From: Capsaspora owczarzaki ATCC 30864
Lineage: Eukaryota; Opisthokonta; Filasterea
Assembly (NCBI RefSeq): GCF_000151315.2
Contig: NW_011887301.1
Coordinates: 1,097,618 to 1,161,617, forward strand
Length of the DNA: 64,000 nt
Reading direction: 5' to 3'
The position numbers and the translations under genes were made by a program. The notes below the pieces were generated by a model. It saw only the letters and a program-made list of their open reading frames with translations. It did no database searches and had not been told where the DNA came from. Each line of letters opens with the position of its first letter. The first letter of the stretch is position 1. This document shows, in pieces, positions 1-9,347 of this stretch.

Positions 1-583
1 AAAAAAGCAAGGGGAAGTATATTGAGCTCTGAGTTCCTAGTGATCGCGAGTGCATGGTCTGTTGGAGCGCCCCAACGAATGCCAAATTAATGCCGTGCTG
101 CCACGCATGTGTCTGCGTTGCATGTGCCCAAGAAATGATACAGCGTCAAGATAAGTGCATGATTTGCCGAGTCCTTCCGACCACCTATGAAACTGGCAAA
201 TTCAACCAGACTTTTGTTCCGTGAGCCGTTTTGTTTTTTGTTTCTTGTTGATAATGATGTAGATCATGATGTTGCTGTTGCTGCTGTTGATGTTCAAACA
301 ACAAATCCATAAAAGCTGTCGAAAACCAAACATCGCTCAAAGACTCTGCGGACAATGAGATTGTCGAGCTAACAACAATTAAGATGAGTGTTGTCAGTGG
401 ACGTCGCAGTAAAGCGGTGGAGATGCAACACGAATGAAGAGCACATAAATAGGGAGAAATTCGAAACGAATATGAATCAGTCTAAACGGCTCAGCGCAAC
501 ACGCACTCATTCCTCACATTTAAAAAACACAGACTGAAACACAAAAACTTTCAATCAACAGCAACTTTGACTATGCAAACAGC
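1..583. other. Intergenic, no gene seen
   Basis: I see no open frame with family resemblance here. The stretch is AT-rich and lies 3' of the minus-strand CHMP5 gene, so it probably holds that gene's 3' untranslated region and terminator. Confidence 0.5.
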
Positions 584-2175
584 TCAGAACGAGGCAGGGA
601 CCTCTGGCAGGCCGAATTCGTCCACTGCCACGGCTTTTTGACCGCTCGCAGGGGAGGACAGCTCGCCGGTTGGGGCTGCAGGAGCTCGCGTCGCATCGTC
701 CAGATAGCTTGTATCGCTCTCGGAAGCAAACTCGTCTCCAAGCATGTCCAGCTCTGTGAAGCCACGAGTGCATCAATGCAAGAGCCAATTACAGGTGAGA
801 AGTGTGCAGGAGGACGACGAGCAATGCGATGGTTTGACAATGTTTCTCACCAGCTTCAAGATCTGCTTCGTCCACGTCTTCTCCGAGCCCATACGATCGG
901 GACAGTGATTCCTGAACTTCGTTTGCCTGATCGAGCAAGTCCTCCATCTCGTCTTGGATGTCCTGTGGTGGTCGTCAGCGAGTGAACGGGTTTGTGAGGT
1001 TTCTTCTAGTCCGAGGAGATTTGCCACACTGTGCCAAGCAATTTCAACCATCCACCAACCTCAATCTTGTCAATGTTGATCTTTTTGTACTGGGTTTTCA
1101 TTTCCTTGACGCCAACCTTCATGGCGTTGACCTGAGTTCAAACAACAGAAAAAAAAAAGCAACAAACAACAGATGAGTTGGTGCCTTGACGACCTGCTTT
1201 TCAAACACAATGAAACAAGACAAGTCAGCAGCAAAACTTCCATACCGTGGTGATGGTGTCTTTCATTGTCTGAGTGGCGAAATTGGCCTGTTCCATATTG
1301 AACGACTGCTGCATCAATTGGTCGCGCTGCGCCTCGTACATGCGTTTTTGCTTCAAGACACGCATGGCCCGTTGCTTGAGCAGTTGCTGCAAGTTTCAAA
1401 ACAGCCCCCCCCCAAATTACAAGCATCATGATGAGTTTCGCAGCCTAAATCTCAGAAGCACAGCAAAAAAATGAAGCGCTCAGAAAAGATGGACCGCCTC
1501 AACGAGTCCGGCTGCGCAAAACCCAACGGCGCAACAAACTCGGACAATCCACACTTGGAGTGCATCCTGTTCTCTCACCTTGCCATGTCCGTCTCGGGTC
1601 TTGGCGAGCTGGTCCTTGTACTTTTTGAGCTCGACGTCGAGCTTTTCAATCTTCTTCTCAATGGACTCGCCACGCGCGTCCGTCTGTCAACAGCAGAATT
1701 CACAACATGAACATGAACATGAACATGGCACACAGATTTCAGAAGTGAGTGTCGGTGAGTGTCGAGTCGAGTCCAATGGTCTGTCATTGGGAAAGGCGGA
1801 TGGTGACGCAAACATCGGTCGGTTCGCCGTTCTCAAGCAGCGCCGCCCCACACGAGCGAGAGACGCGGTGTGTAATGCTGGGCTGATGACCAGCTTGGCA
1901 AGAACAAAAAACAACAAAACAAAACAAAACGAGTGGCGTCGGAAGTGCTCGACGTAAAGGCAGCAAGAGCAGCAACGGAACTGCTCAGGTTGATGCGGCC
2001 GCTGGTCTCACTCGTTCCATCACACACTTCGAAGAGGAGGAGGAGGGGGGGGGCAAACAGAATTGACAAGAAACAAAAAGGGGGAGGGGGTTTCGTGATG
2101 ACTTGCGTTGGAGATGGCGTCGGTGAGCGTTGGCGGGGGCTGCGTTGGCTTGCCCATGCCAAACATGCGCTTCAT
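584..2175 (-). CDS. CHMP5: CHMP5 / Vps60, ESCRT-III accessory subunit
   Basis: A Snf7-family protein of 222 residues, close to the usual 219. Exons in coding order are 2175-2107, 1683-1579, 1386-1246, 1131-1060, 962-851 and 753-584, and all phases join cleanly. The start reads [20 protein letters not shown], typical of CHMP5. The middle is the basic then acidic helical hairpin. The end has the SYLDDA and [12 protein letters not shown] motifs that are diagnostic of CHMP5 and contact LIP5/Vta1. Known role of the family: it acts on endosomal membranes with LIP5 to tune Vps4 during multivesicular body sorting. The first intron (1684-2106) has a GC donor (GCAAGT), the only choice that keeps phase. 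The gene diverges from the tetraspanin gene. Confidence 0.93.
1684..2106 (-). other. GC-AG intron in CHMP5
   Basis: The donor after codon 23 reads AAC|GCAAGT on the minus strand and the acceptor is GACAG at 1684. Nearby GT sites break the frame into the conserved exon 2. At 423 bp it is long for this window. Confidence 0.75.
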
Positions 2176-2627
2176 TTCTGAGAATTGGACGATGTAAAAA
2201 AAAAAAAAATAACAGAGTGATCTCCAAGTGTGACAAGTGAGGAGAGTATATTATGGCAGCGACGAATCATCACTACATGCAGAATTCGTTTGATCCGTGT
2301 CTTTTGTCTGTAGTTTTTTTTTTGTCTTCTCGTCTTGCTCGATGCACCTGCCTTGCTCGATATCGATGCACCTGTCTTGCTCGATGCACCTGTCGTTGCA
2401 TGTTTGATAGCCCTTGTGCGCTTGCGAATGTCTGCGGTCGGAAATGGATGGTTTTTCTTGCGTGTTTTGCGACTCCTTCTTCACAATAAACCACCTCACC
2501 TCCCTCACTTCCAGACATGTTGTACAGCTGTAATTTTATTTCAAATACACACACTGGTTCTTTTTGCCATTCCACTTCTCAATTCGTCGTCGTTGCCATC
2601 ATCTCAGTCTTCATTATTTTCGTCAAG
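2176..2627. promoter_or_regulatory. Divergent promoter region between CHMP5 and tetraspanin
   Basis: The 452 bp between two divergent start codons must contain both 5' untranslated regions and promoters. It includes an A tract, T tracts and the small tandem repeat at 2334-2393. No TATA box could be assigned with confidence. Confidence 0.5.
2334..2393 (+). repeat. Three-copy tandem repeat with E-box-like core
   Basis: Three units of CTTGCTCGATGCACCTG[C/T] lie in tandem; the middle one has six extra bases (ATCGAT). Each carries CACCTG, an E-box variant. The position inside a divergent promoter suggests regulatory use, but that is inference. Confidence 0.6.
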
Positions 2628-4800
2628 ATGGTCAAAAACGCCAAGTGCTCGAAAGCCTTCCTCATTGTCTACAACTTGTTTTTTGTGGTACGTTCGTTCA
2701 TTGTCTTTGTGTTCTTTTCAAGCGTGCGAGTTGAGCATGACTGAGCAGTCATGACTGGCTCTCTGCTGAGCGCGTGGCTGAGCGCATGAGCAATAAAACC
2801 ATGTGTGAAAAACCAAGAACTGACTTTTTTTTGTGTGTGTGTGCTTTTGCTTTGCTGTCAAACACGACAACACTTTGTTTGACCCTTCTACTGCTGCAAC
2901 ACTGTAGCTGCTTGGCGGCGGCATGCTCGGGTTGGGCATCTACGGGCGCGTTGGCTACGACCAGTCGCTGAGCCTGCTCACCGAGGACAACCTCAACAAC
3001 GCCTGCTACGTGCTGATTGCATGCGGCGCGGTCGTCTTCCTCACCAGCTTCCTCGGCTGCTGCGGCGCCATGGCCGAGAAGACCTGGATGCTCAAGATTG
3101 TAAGTCAGAGAGCGCGAGAGAGAGAGAGAGAGAGAGGGACAGTGAGGGGTGAGAGTCGAAGTGAAGATTCAAAAAAAAAAAAAAAAAAAAGAAGCAAAAC
3201 CCAAATCAAGGCGGGCTTCGTTGCGAAGGGGGCAAGGCAACACTGTGGGGGGAGCGAGCGAGCGAGCGAAAAGGGGGGCCGCAGGGGAGCTTGAAGAAGG
3301 AAGAAGAAATGGAAGGGCGAGCAAAGCGACATGCTTCCGAGCAGAGGACGGCTGTCGAGGAGAGACCGCGTAAAAATCGATGATGATCTACGCAAAGTGT
3401 ATTGTTTTGGGTATTGTTTTGGGTTTTTTCTTTTTATTGTGTTTTGAGACTTTTTGCTTTTTCTCTTTCGTGATGCGGTTTCTGCTGCTTCGACTTTTTG
3501 ATCTGTCTCCTCGACTTTGGTGGGGAACACGTCCTTTTGTTTGTGTTGAACAGCAAAGCAACAACAACAACAAAAAAGGGGCGGTCACTTTTGATCTATT
3601 TGAACGAACCGCGATTGTTTTTTTTTTTTTTTTTTTGTCTGTGTTCTTTCTCTTTGATCAGCAGAACTGCTGCTTCTGCTTTGTCGCGTCTTCTGCTGTG
3701 ACTGACTTGACAAGCATTGGGGAAGCGGCAAATGAGCAAGAGCGATTTGTTGCTAGGAGGTGACATTCGTGGAGGAGGGGAAGGAGGGGGGCGGGATGTC
3801 AACGATGACGAAAGGCTCGCCACAGTTCTTTCAATGGAGCGGCCATCATTCGGTGACCCCGTGTGATGTGCTTTTGCCAAGATTTTGCTCGAGCTTTTCG
3901 ATTTTGGAATGGAAGGAGGGGAAGGAGGAGAAGGAGGAGGTGTGTCAGTGTGTTTGATCCAATGCAATGGGTGACACCTGCTCAGATCTAAACCGCCTTT
4001 TCGTGTTGACTAAATTTGGTGCGTTCGCATTTGCTTGGTCTGTAGTACACTGTCATCATGACCATCACCCTCCTGCTTGAAATTGCCATCGCTGTGCTCG
4101 GCTTTGTCTACCGCACCAAGGTTTGAAGGATTTGTTTGACAAACCTCAACGAAAACACACCCGAAACGCATTCGCTCATCAAACTCAACTTGTTCGAACA
4201 GATGAACGGCATTGTCACGGACCAAATCACCGACCAAATCACCAAGGCCAAAGCGGGCGACGCCAACGCCATCAACCGCATGGACGTGCTCCAGAACGAT
4301 GTAAGCCCACTTTTTGTTCCCCCCCCCCCTCCCAATTCGACATCTGGACATTGCACTCACCGGTGCCTCCTAACTGACTCTTTTCTTCTTGAACAATTCC
4401 TTAGTTTACTTGCTGTGGTATCACCAGCTACAGTGACTGGAACCCCCAGACTCCTCCCCAGTCTTGCTGCGAGCACAATGAGAGCTCCCCAACTTGCGGC
4501 TCGACCACTTCCAATCTTTACGATCGCGGCTGCGCTTCCGAGTTCTCGAGCTTTATGGAAACCAACCTCCTCGCTATTGGCATCACTGCTGTCATTATTG
4601 CTGTTCTTCAGGTAACCAATCCGATTGTTGCTTCGTTGTTTCAGGCATTTTTTTTTGTGTGTGTGTGTGTGCTTGTACGGTTTCGTGGCTCATTCATGCT
4701 GATCGACTTTCCATTTTCTCGCTCTTTCTCCCTCCAACAGCTGATCTCCATCTCCGCTGCTCGTTCTGTGTACCATGACATTGAGGGCACCTACGCTTAA
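2628..4800 (+). CDS. Tetraspanin
   Basis: Four-pass membrane protein of 230 residues, the usual tetraspanin size. Exons are 2628-2687, 2908-3099, 4046-4120, 4202-4300, 4405-4611 and 4741-4800, all in phase 0. Helix 1 spans exons 1-2, helix 2 is followed by the FLGCCGA turn, and helix 3 is exon 3. The large extracellular loop carries the signature CCG (FTCCGITSY) plus a second CC and further cysteines. Helix 4 ends exon 5. The tail is short (ISAARSVYHDIEGTYA). Known family role: organises membrane microdomains with partner receptors and adhesion proteins. The phase-0 exon layout and CCG motif make the call firm; the subfamily is not clear. Confidence 0.93.
3115..3200 (+). repeat. GA microsatellite and A tract in tetraspanin intron 2
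   Basis: A run of GA repeats (about 3115-3136) is followed by about 18 As near 3172. Both lie inside the 946-bp intron 2, the longest of this gene. No coding signal was found in that intron. Confidence 0.8.
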
Positions 4801-5105
4801 AAGTGCAACTCTGGTTTTTGTTTGTCCTCGTTTAGTCTCGATTTTCGCGCTTCCCAAGTGTTCCTTTGGCTTGTTGCCTTCGCCTTCTACTTCTCAGAGC
4901 ATTGTTTTGTTTGTGCCTAGATTGTGAGATTTGCTCCGGCCGCCAAGGTTAGTTTCGCCAATGAACTTTTGCTTTGGTTGAAATTTTATTTTTTGAAGTG
5001 TATCCAACATAGAGCGATTCAAACGCCACATCTCGGCGAGACTCGTTGGGTCGAACTTGAACATGCCAACCCTCGCGCATTTGTCGGATGATGGGATGAC
5101 GCGCT
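4801..5105. other. Convergent 3' region, tetraspanin and receptor gene
   Basis: The 305 bp between two convergent stop codons must hold both 3' untranslated regions. No gene seen. Confidence 0.5.
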
Positions 5106-7922
5106 CTAGGCATCGTTGTTGACTTCAACGTTTGTGTACACAACGTCCGAGGTGGAAGTCTGGACGTGCGGATTCTCGTAAGCGGGCAGCTCTGCAACCG
5201 GGGAGCTGGAGCTTGAGCTCGGAGCTTCGTACGCGATCGAGTGCCTCGCTGCATTGCTGTTCGAGTTGCTGTAGAAAGGGTGTTCCGGCACTGGCGGAGG
5301 ACGGATGGAGTCGTACAACCCTTCCCCAGACTGCTGATCGCTGCCAAGCCGATGGGTCTGAGCCAGAAATTCGGCCATTTTGGCCGACGCAAACGGATTT
5401 CCGCTGGGACTCGCTGCGTTGGTGTGCAGTGGAGGATTGTTCGCCTCTGCATACATGGCCGCTTCGTTCCCATGATCGGAAAGAGGATTGGCCAGCATGG
5501 CTATCGTGGACATGGGAAGGTCCACAGTTTCAGAGCGTGCACGTCGAGATGATAGAGCAGCTTCAGGCTTGCGGGCATTGCGGCGGCGGCGACGCGCAAC
5601 CAGCACAAGCACGAGGATGAGGACAATCAGGAGCACACCAGCAACAACCACCACAGGAATAATGACAGCCTTGTCGATCGAGCTCGCTGCTGCAACGCTG
5701 CAACGAGCGTTCGTCGCGTTCGTGCACACCACGTTCGCATAAGCACAGTCGGGTACAGCCGCGCAGGCCAAGCATTGCTCGGCGTCACCCGCAGTTGCGT
5801 TTGGCGAAATGTACGTGGTGGACTTGCAAGTCTCGCAAATCGAGTCATCCAGAGAAGTGCAAGTCACAGAAGCGCAGTTCGTCACGTTAGTGCAAGCGCT
5901 GCACGTGCGGTCGGTCAGATAGGTGCAAGCAACCACCTCAAACTCGTTGGAGGCGCACTCAAGACACGAGTGACACGTCGCGCTCGTCGTATTGTAGAAC
6001 GTGCCGACAGGGCACTGCACGCACACAGAGTCGGTGGTGTCGGTGCACGATACTTGAGCGCAGTTTTCAAGCGGCGTGCATTGCGTGCAGTTTCGGTTGG
6101 TGGCATGCGTGCACGCTTGCGACTCAAACGTGCCAACCTCGCAGGTGTCGCACGCCGCACACGCGTCTTGAGATGGCAGAGCAACGTCAGAAGAGCCGGG
6201 CACCAGGTAATGCTCCGAAGCACAGGCAGAGCAGCGGCCGTTGATTGGCGAGGTGCAGGAAACTGGCACATTGCAATTGCCAATGGCAGTGCAGACTCCG
6301 CAAACACGATCGACGGATGGACTGCACGGGGACAGCGAAAAGTTGCCCACACCGCAAGACGCGCACGCAGTGCAAACATCAGACACTCCTGAGCGCAGAG
6401 TCAAGTAGAAATCCGTCGCACAAGTGTAGCAGCGGGTGTTGCCAGCACCATAGCAGGTCTGCTGAGATGCGCAGTTTGAGACCGATGTGCACGAAGTGCA
6501 AACTCGGTTGGTCGACGTGGTGCAAGCAACCGATTCAAACTGGCCCAGTGCACATGTGCTGGCGCATGGCGAGCAGACATCAGCACCGCCAACAGTCGTC
6601 CGATAATAGCCGGATGCGCACGCCGAGCACTGTGAGTTGCCGCTTGTCGTGCACGTCACTTGTCCAACACAGTTTGCAACGGACGTGCATGTGGTGCAGA
6701 CGCGATCAGCTGCGGCGCCGCACGCTGCGCTTTGGAACTGACCGACAGCACAGCTGCCCGAGCAAGGAGCACAGCGATCGGGTGTGGATCCGGTTCCAGC
6801 AATCAAGTAAAAGTTGCTGGCACACGCAGTGCATCGAGAGGTACTGCTGGATGAACACGAAAGCGTGCCTCCACAGTTGGCGATCGCTGGGCATGCCGTG
6901 CACACTCGGTTGCTTGCCGTCGTGCAAGGGGTTGTTTCAAAAGTTCCTGTGGTGCAGGCCGCAGTGCAGCCCTGGCACGTGTCGCTCGAGGCACCCGCCA
7001 CTTTGTAAAAGTTCGCGGCGCAAGTCGAGCAGCGCGAGTCCGTGCTCGATGTGCATGTTGTGCTCGAGGCGGCGCACGAGGTGACGGCAGTACACGAAGT
7101 GCAAATGCGGTTGCTCGTGGGAGTACAATCCTGCGATTGAAAGGAGCCAGCAGAGCATGCGGACGTGCAAGAAGTGCAGGCAGTTGCAGACGACGAATCA
7201 TGGTCCCATGTTTCAGTGCCGCAAGTGGTGCACGTCGTGCCGGCTGCGGGCGCATAGTTTCCAGGAGGACAAGTGATCGCCGCGGTGGCAGAGTTGGAAT
7301 CGTGATCAAACGAGCCCGCGGGAACGTTAAAGTTGGTGCAGGGTCCAGCCTTGGCTCCGGTTGAAGTGTCCGTGCCCGCGCTGCAGGCAACACAGGCTGT
7401 CTCAACCAACGAATCGTGATCCGTCATGCCAGCAGGGCACTGGAAATTAAACACAAACTGACCAGTGGTCAGTCTGTCGGAGTTTGCATTGGTTCGATCG
7501 CCCGCGTACCGGCACAAGTGCAAGTAGTAGAGTGTGCCGGAAGTGGCAGGGAATGAGATGGTTGATTGGCGGACGCAGCTGTCGTCGGCCAGCTGGTTGA
7601 GATTAGTGCCAAAATTATTGACGCAAGAGCCACTCGAAAGAAAAATGATTGTGTCGTCAGTAGTCAAGGAGCATGTGGTCGTGTAGATGGTTCCCGCGGT
7701 TGCTGGTGTGTACTGCCAGGTCAAACACTTGCCTCCACCACTGCCAGTGATGGCGGTGTTCTCCCACGGCGCGTTGTACTGGCCAATGGATCCGCTATAT
7801 GAGCGTGCCGCACCACTAGACCCGGTGAACGCTGGTGCGCCAGAGCATGAAGCGGATTGTGCGCGGGCCGAGTGAACGGCACAGAGCACAACCAGCAGAA
7901 TTGCCAGTCGCAACGTCGCCAT
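5106..7922 (-). CDS. TNFR/EGF-like cysteine-rich receptor, single-pass, with tyrosine-rich tail
   Basis: A single-exon type I membrane protein of 938 residues. I start at 7922 because that methionine opens a clean signal peptide (MATLRLAILLVVLCAVHSA); an in-frame ATG at 8039 would add 39 residues. After the signal come about 130 residues of a Ser/Thr/Gly-rich N-terminal domain, then roughly ten cysteine-rich repeats of 40-50 residues with a recurring NRVCT.CT pattern, like TNFR or ephrin-receptor-type cysteine modules. A transmembrane helix lies near residues 752-777, stopped by RRRRR. The tail of about 160 residues has six tyrosines in MYAEA, LYDSI, FYSNS, AYEAP, AYENP and VYTNV, plus a PPPVPEHP proline motif. 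YxN fits Grb2-type SH2 sites and YAEA a Src-type site. Ligand and partners are unknown. Confidence 0.85.
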   Translation of the reverse strand: MATLRLAILLVVLCAVHSARAQSASCSGAPAFTGSSGAARSYSGSIGQYNAPWENTAITGSGGGKCLTWQYTPATAGTIYTTTCSLTTDDTIIFLSSGSCVNNFGTNLNQLADDSCVRQSTISFPATSGTLYYLHLCRYAGDRTNANSDRLTTGQFVFNFQCPAGMTDHDSLVETACVACSAGTDTSTGAKAGPCTNFNVPAGSFDHDSNSATAAITCPPGNYAPAAGTTCTTCGTETWDHDSSSATACTSCTSACSAGSFQSQDCTPTSNRICTSCTAVTSCAASSTTCTSSTDSRCSTCAANFYKVAGASSDTCQGCTAACTTGTFETTPCTTASNRVCTACPAIANCGGTLSCSSSSTSRCTACASNFYLIAGTGSTPDRCAPCSGSCAVGQFQSAACGAAADRVCTTCTSVANCVGQVTCTTSGNSQCSACASGYYRTTVGGADVCSPCASTCALGQFESVACTTSTNRVCTSCTSVSNCASQQTCYGAGNTRCYTCATDFYLTLRSGVSDVCTACASCGVGNFSLSPCSPSVDRVCGVCTAIGNCNVPVSCTSPINGRCSACASEHYLVPGSSDVALPSQDACAACDTCEVGTFESQACTHATNRNCTQCTPLENCAQVSCTDTTDSVCVQCPVGTFYNTTSATCHSCLECASNEFEVVACTYLTDRTCSACTNVTNCASVTCTSLDDSICETCKSTTYISPNATAGDAEQCLACAAVPDCAYANVVCTNATNARCSVAAASSIDKAVIIPVVVVAGVLLIVLILVLVLVARRRRRNARKPEAALSSRRARSETVDLPMSTIAMLANPLSDHGNEAAMYAEANNPPLHTNAASPSGNPFASAKMAEFLAQTHRLGSDQQSGEGLYDSIRPPPVPEHPFYSNSNSNAARHSIAYEAPSSSSSSPVAELPAYENPHVQTSTSDVVYTNVEVNNDA

Positions 7923-9108
7923 CTTGTTGCGCTCGGTCGTTTTGGTCTTTGAGAAGCTGAGGTAGAAATCGAGCGCCTGCGAGCACAAAAGAGAAAAACA
8001 AACAGTGCGATGCGACGATGGGACAATGTAGATCTTCATGGTGAGTTGAACAGTTTGTGTTGGGAAGAGATCGGTTCACACAAAACAAAAGGGATAAAGT
8101 CGCAACGAATCGCAGCACCATGTCCACACTCTCAAGTCATAACTGTCCAATGGTTGTGGAAGAAACAGTAGCGGCAACAAATCCGGAAGACCGCGAGAAG
8201 TTTGTTATCAGTTTGTTTATTAACACAACCCCATGGCAATTATTCCCCTTTTGTACCACCCTGCCGTTCACTGTCTCGCCGACCCTGCCCTCAACCAAGC
8301 AAAAAGGTCATAAAATGACCAAGTGAAAACAAGTGGCTGGCGGAGTGCCTGTGCACAAGTTGATGAGGAGCCCCCTTTCCACAAACAACCTCGGATCAAA
8401 TCGAAAACCCAACAAAAAAGGAACATAATGAAGAAACTCAAACAAACCGCAGCCGACACGATCGCACGAGTCAGTGCCAAATGCATGCCGTGATCAGCCA
8501 CATGTTCAGCGATTCCCGTCGAAGAGTTTTTCAGGGAGAGAGAGAGAGAGAGAGAGAGAGAGCATTGAACAAAACATGGACAAAGCAGATCTCGCTTACA
8601 AAAAAAAAAAACGAAACCGCGAGGCTGAAGAAAACAACAAAACCAACAAAAGAAGCAACGATAACAAAACAAAAAACAACGAGTGGACTGGTAATTATCA
8701 ACCAGAAGCGTCTTTGTTTTCTATTGGTCCTCAATTGCAGTTGTACAAAAAGTAGGTCTACATGTGTGTGTGCTCAACGCAGGCATCACTACAACGCATG
8801 GCCATGTTTCTTCAATGCCCATGCATTGGTTTGAAAGCGGCAGTCAGCAGACACGCGCGTGGTTGGGGCAAACCTCAAACCTCAACAACTGCCACACGTG
8901 TTCCAGTTCTGCTTCGACCTCACAGCCAAGTCCTCCTCACGATGGCCGTTCCAAGATAGAAAGGCGATTATCGCGGACATGAAAACGGCCTTCTGCTGCC
9001 GCAGTGCACATGCCGCCAACTAGTGCGTTCTGATCCGAAAACATGACATTCCGACGCTTGGAGAACGCTGAAACTGTCGTCGCGTAGGTCAAGCATCGAC
9101 AAGATTGC
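7923..9108. other. Intergenic between receptor and Pol kappa
   Basis: No convincing gene. It must hold the receptor's 5' region and the Pol kappa 3' end. A GA microsatellite lies at 8535-8562 and an A tract near 8600. Short frames here match nothing I recognise. Confidence 0.5.
8535..8562 (+). repeat. GA microsatellite
   Basis: About 14 uninterrupted GA units. Confidence 0.9.
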
Positions 9109-9310
9109 TCAGCTTATCTTGTTTTGCCGCTGAATCATTCGCTCCAATGTAGTAGATGTACTCGATTGTGGTGCTTGTCTGCCAGTGAAATGAACCAAAA
9201 CCAAAAGTAAAGGGTTGATAAGGAAACAAAAACCAAAAAACGAGCAAAAAACAACCACAAACCAACCCTTCACCTCTTTGTTGTCCCAGATGTGACGCCA
9301 GTTCTTCCAA

Positions 9311-9347
<37 letters not shown>

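Noticed and set aside
7923-8039. Upstream in-frame ATG at 8039 for the receptor
   Set aside because: It would bury the signal peptide behind 39 residues; the ATG at 7922 fits a secreted start.
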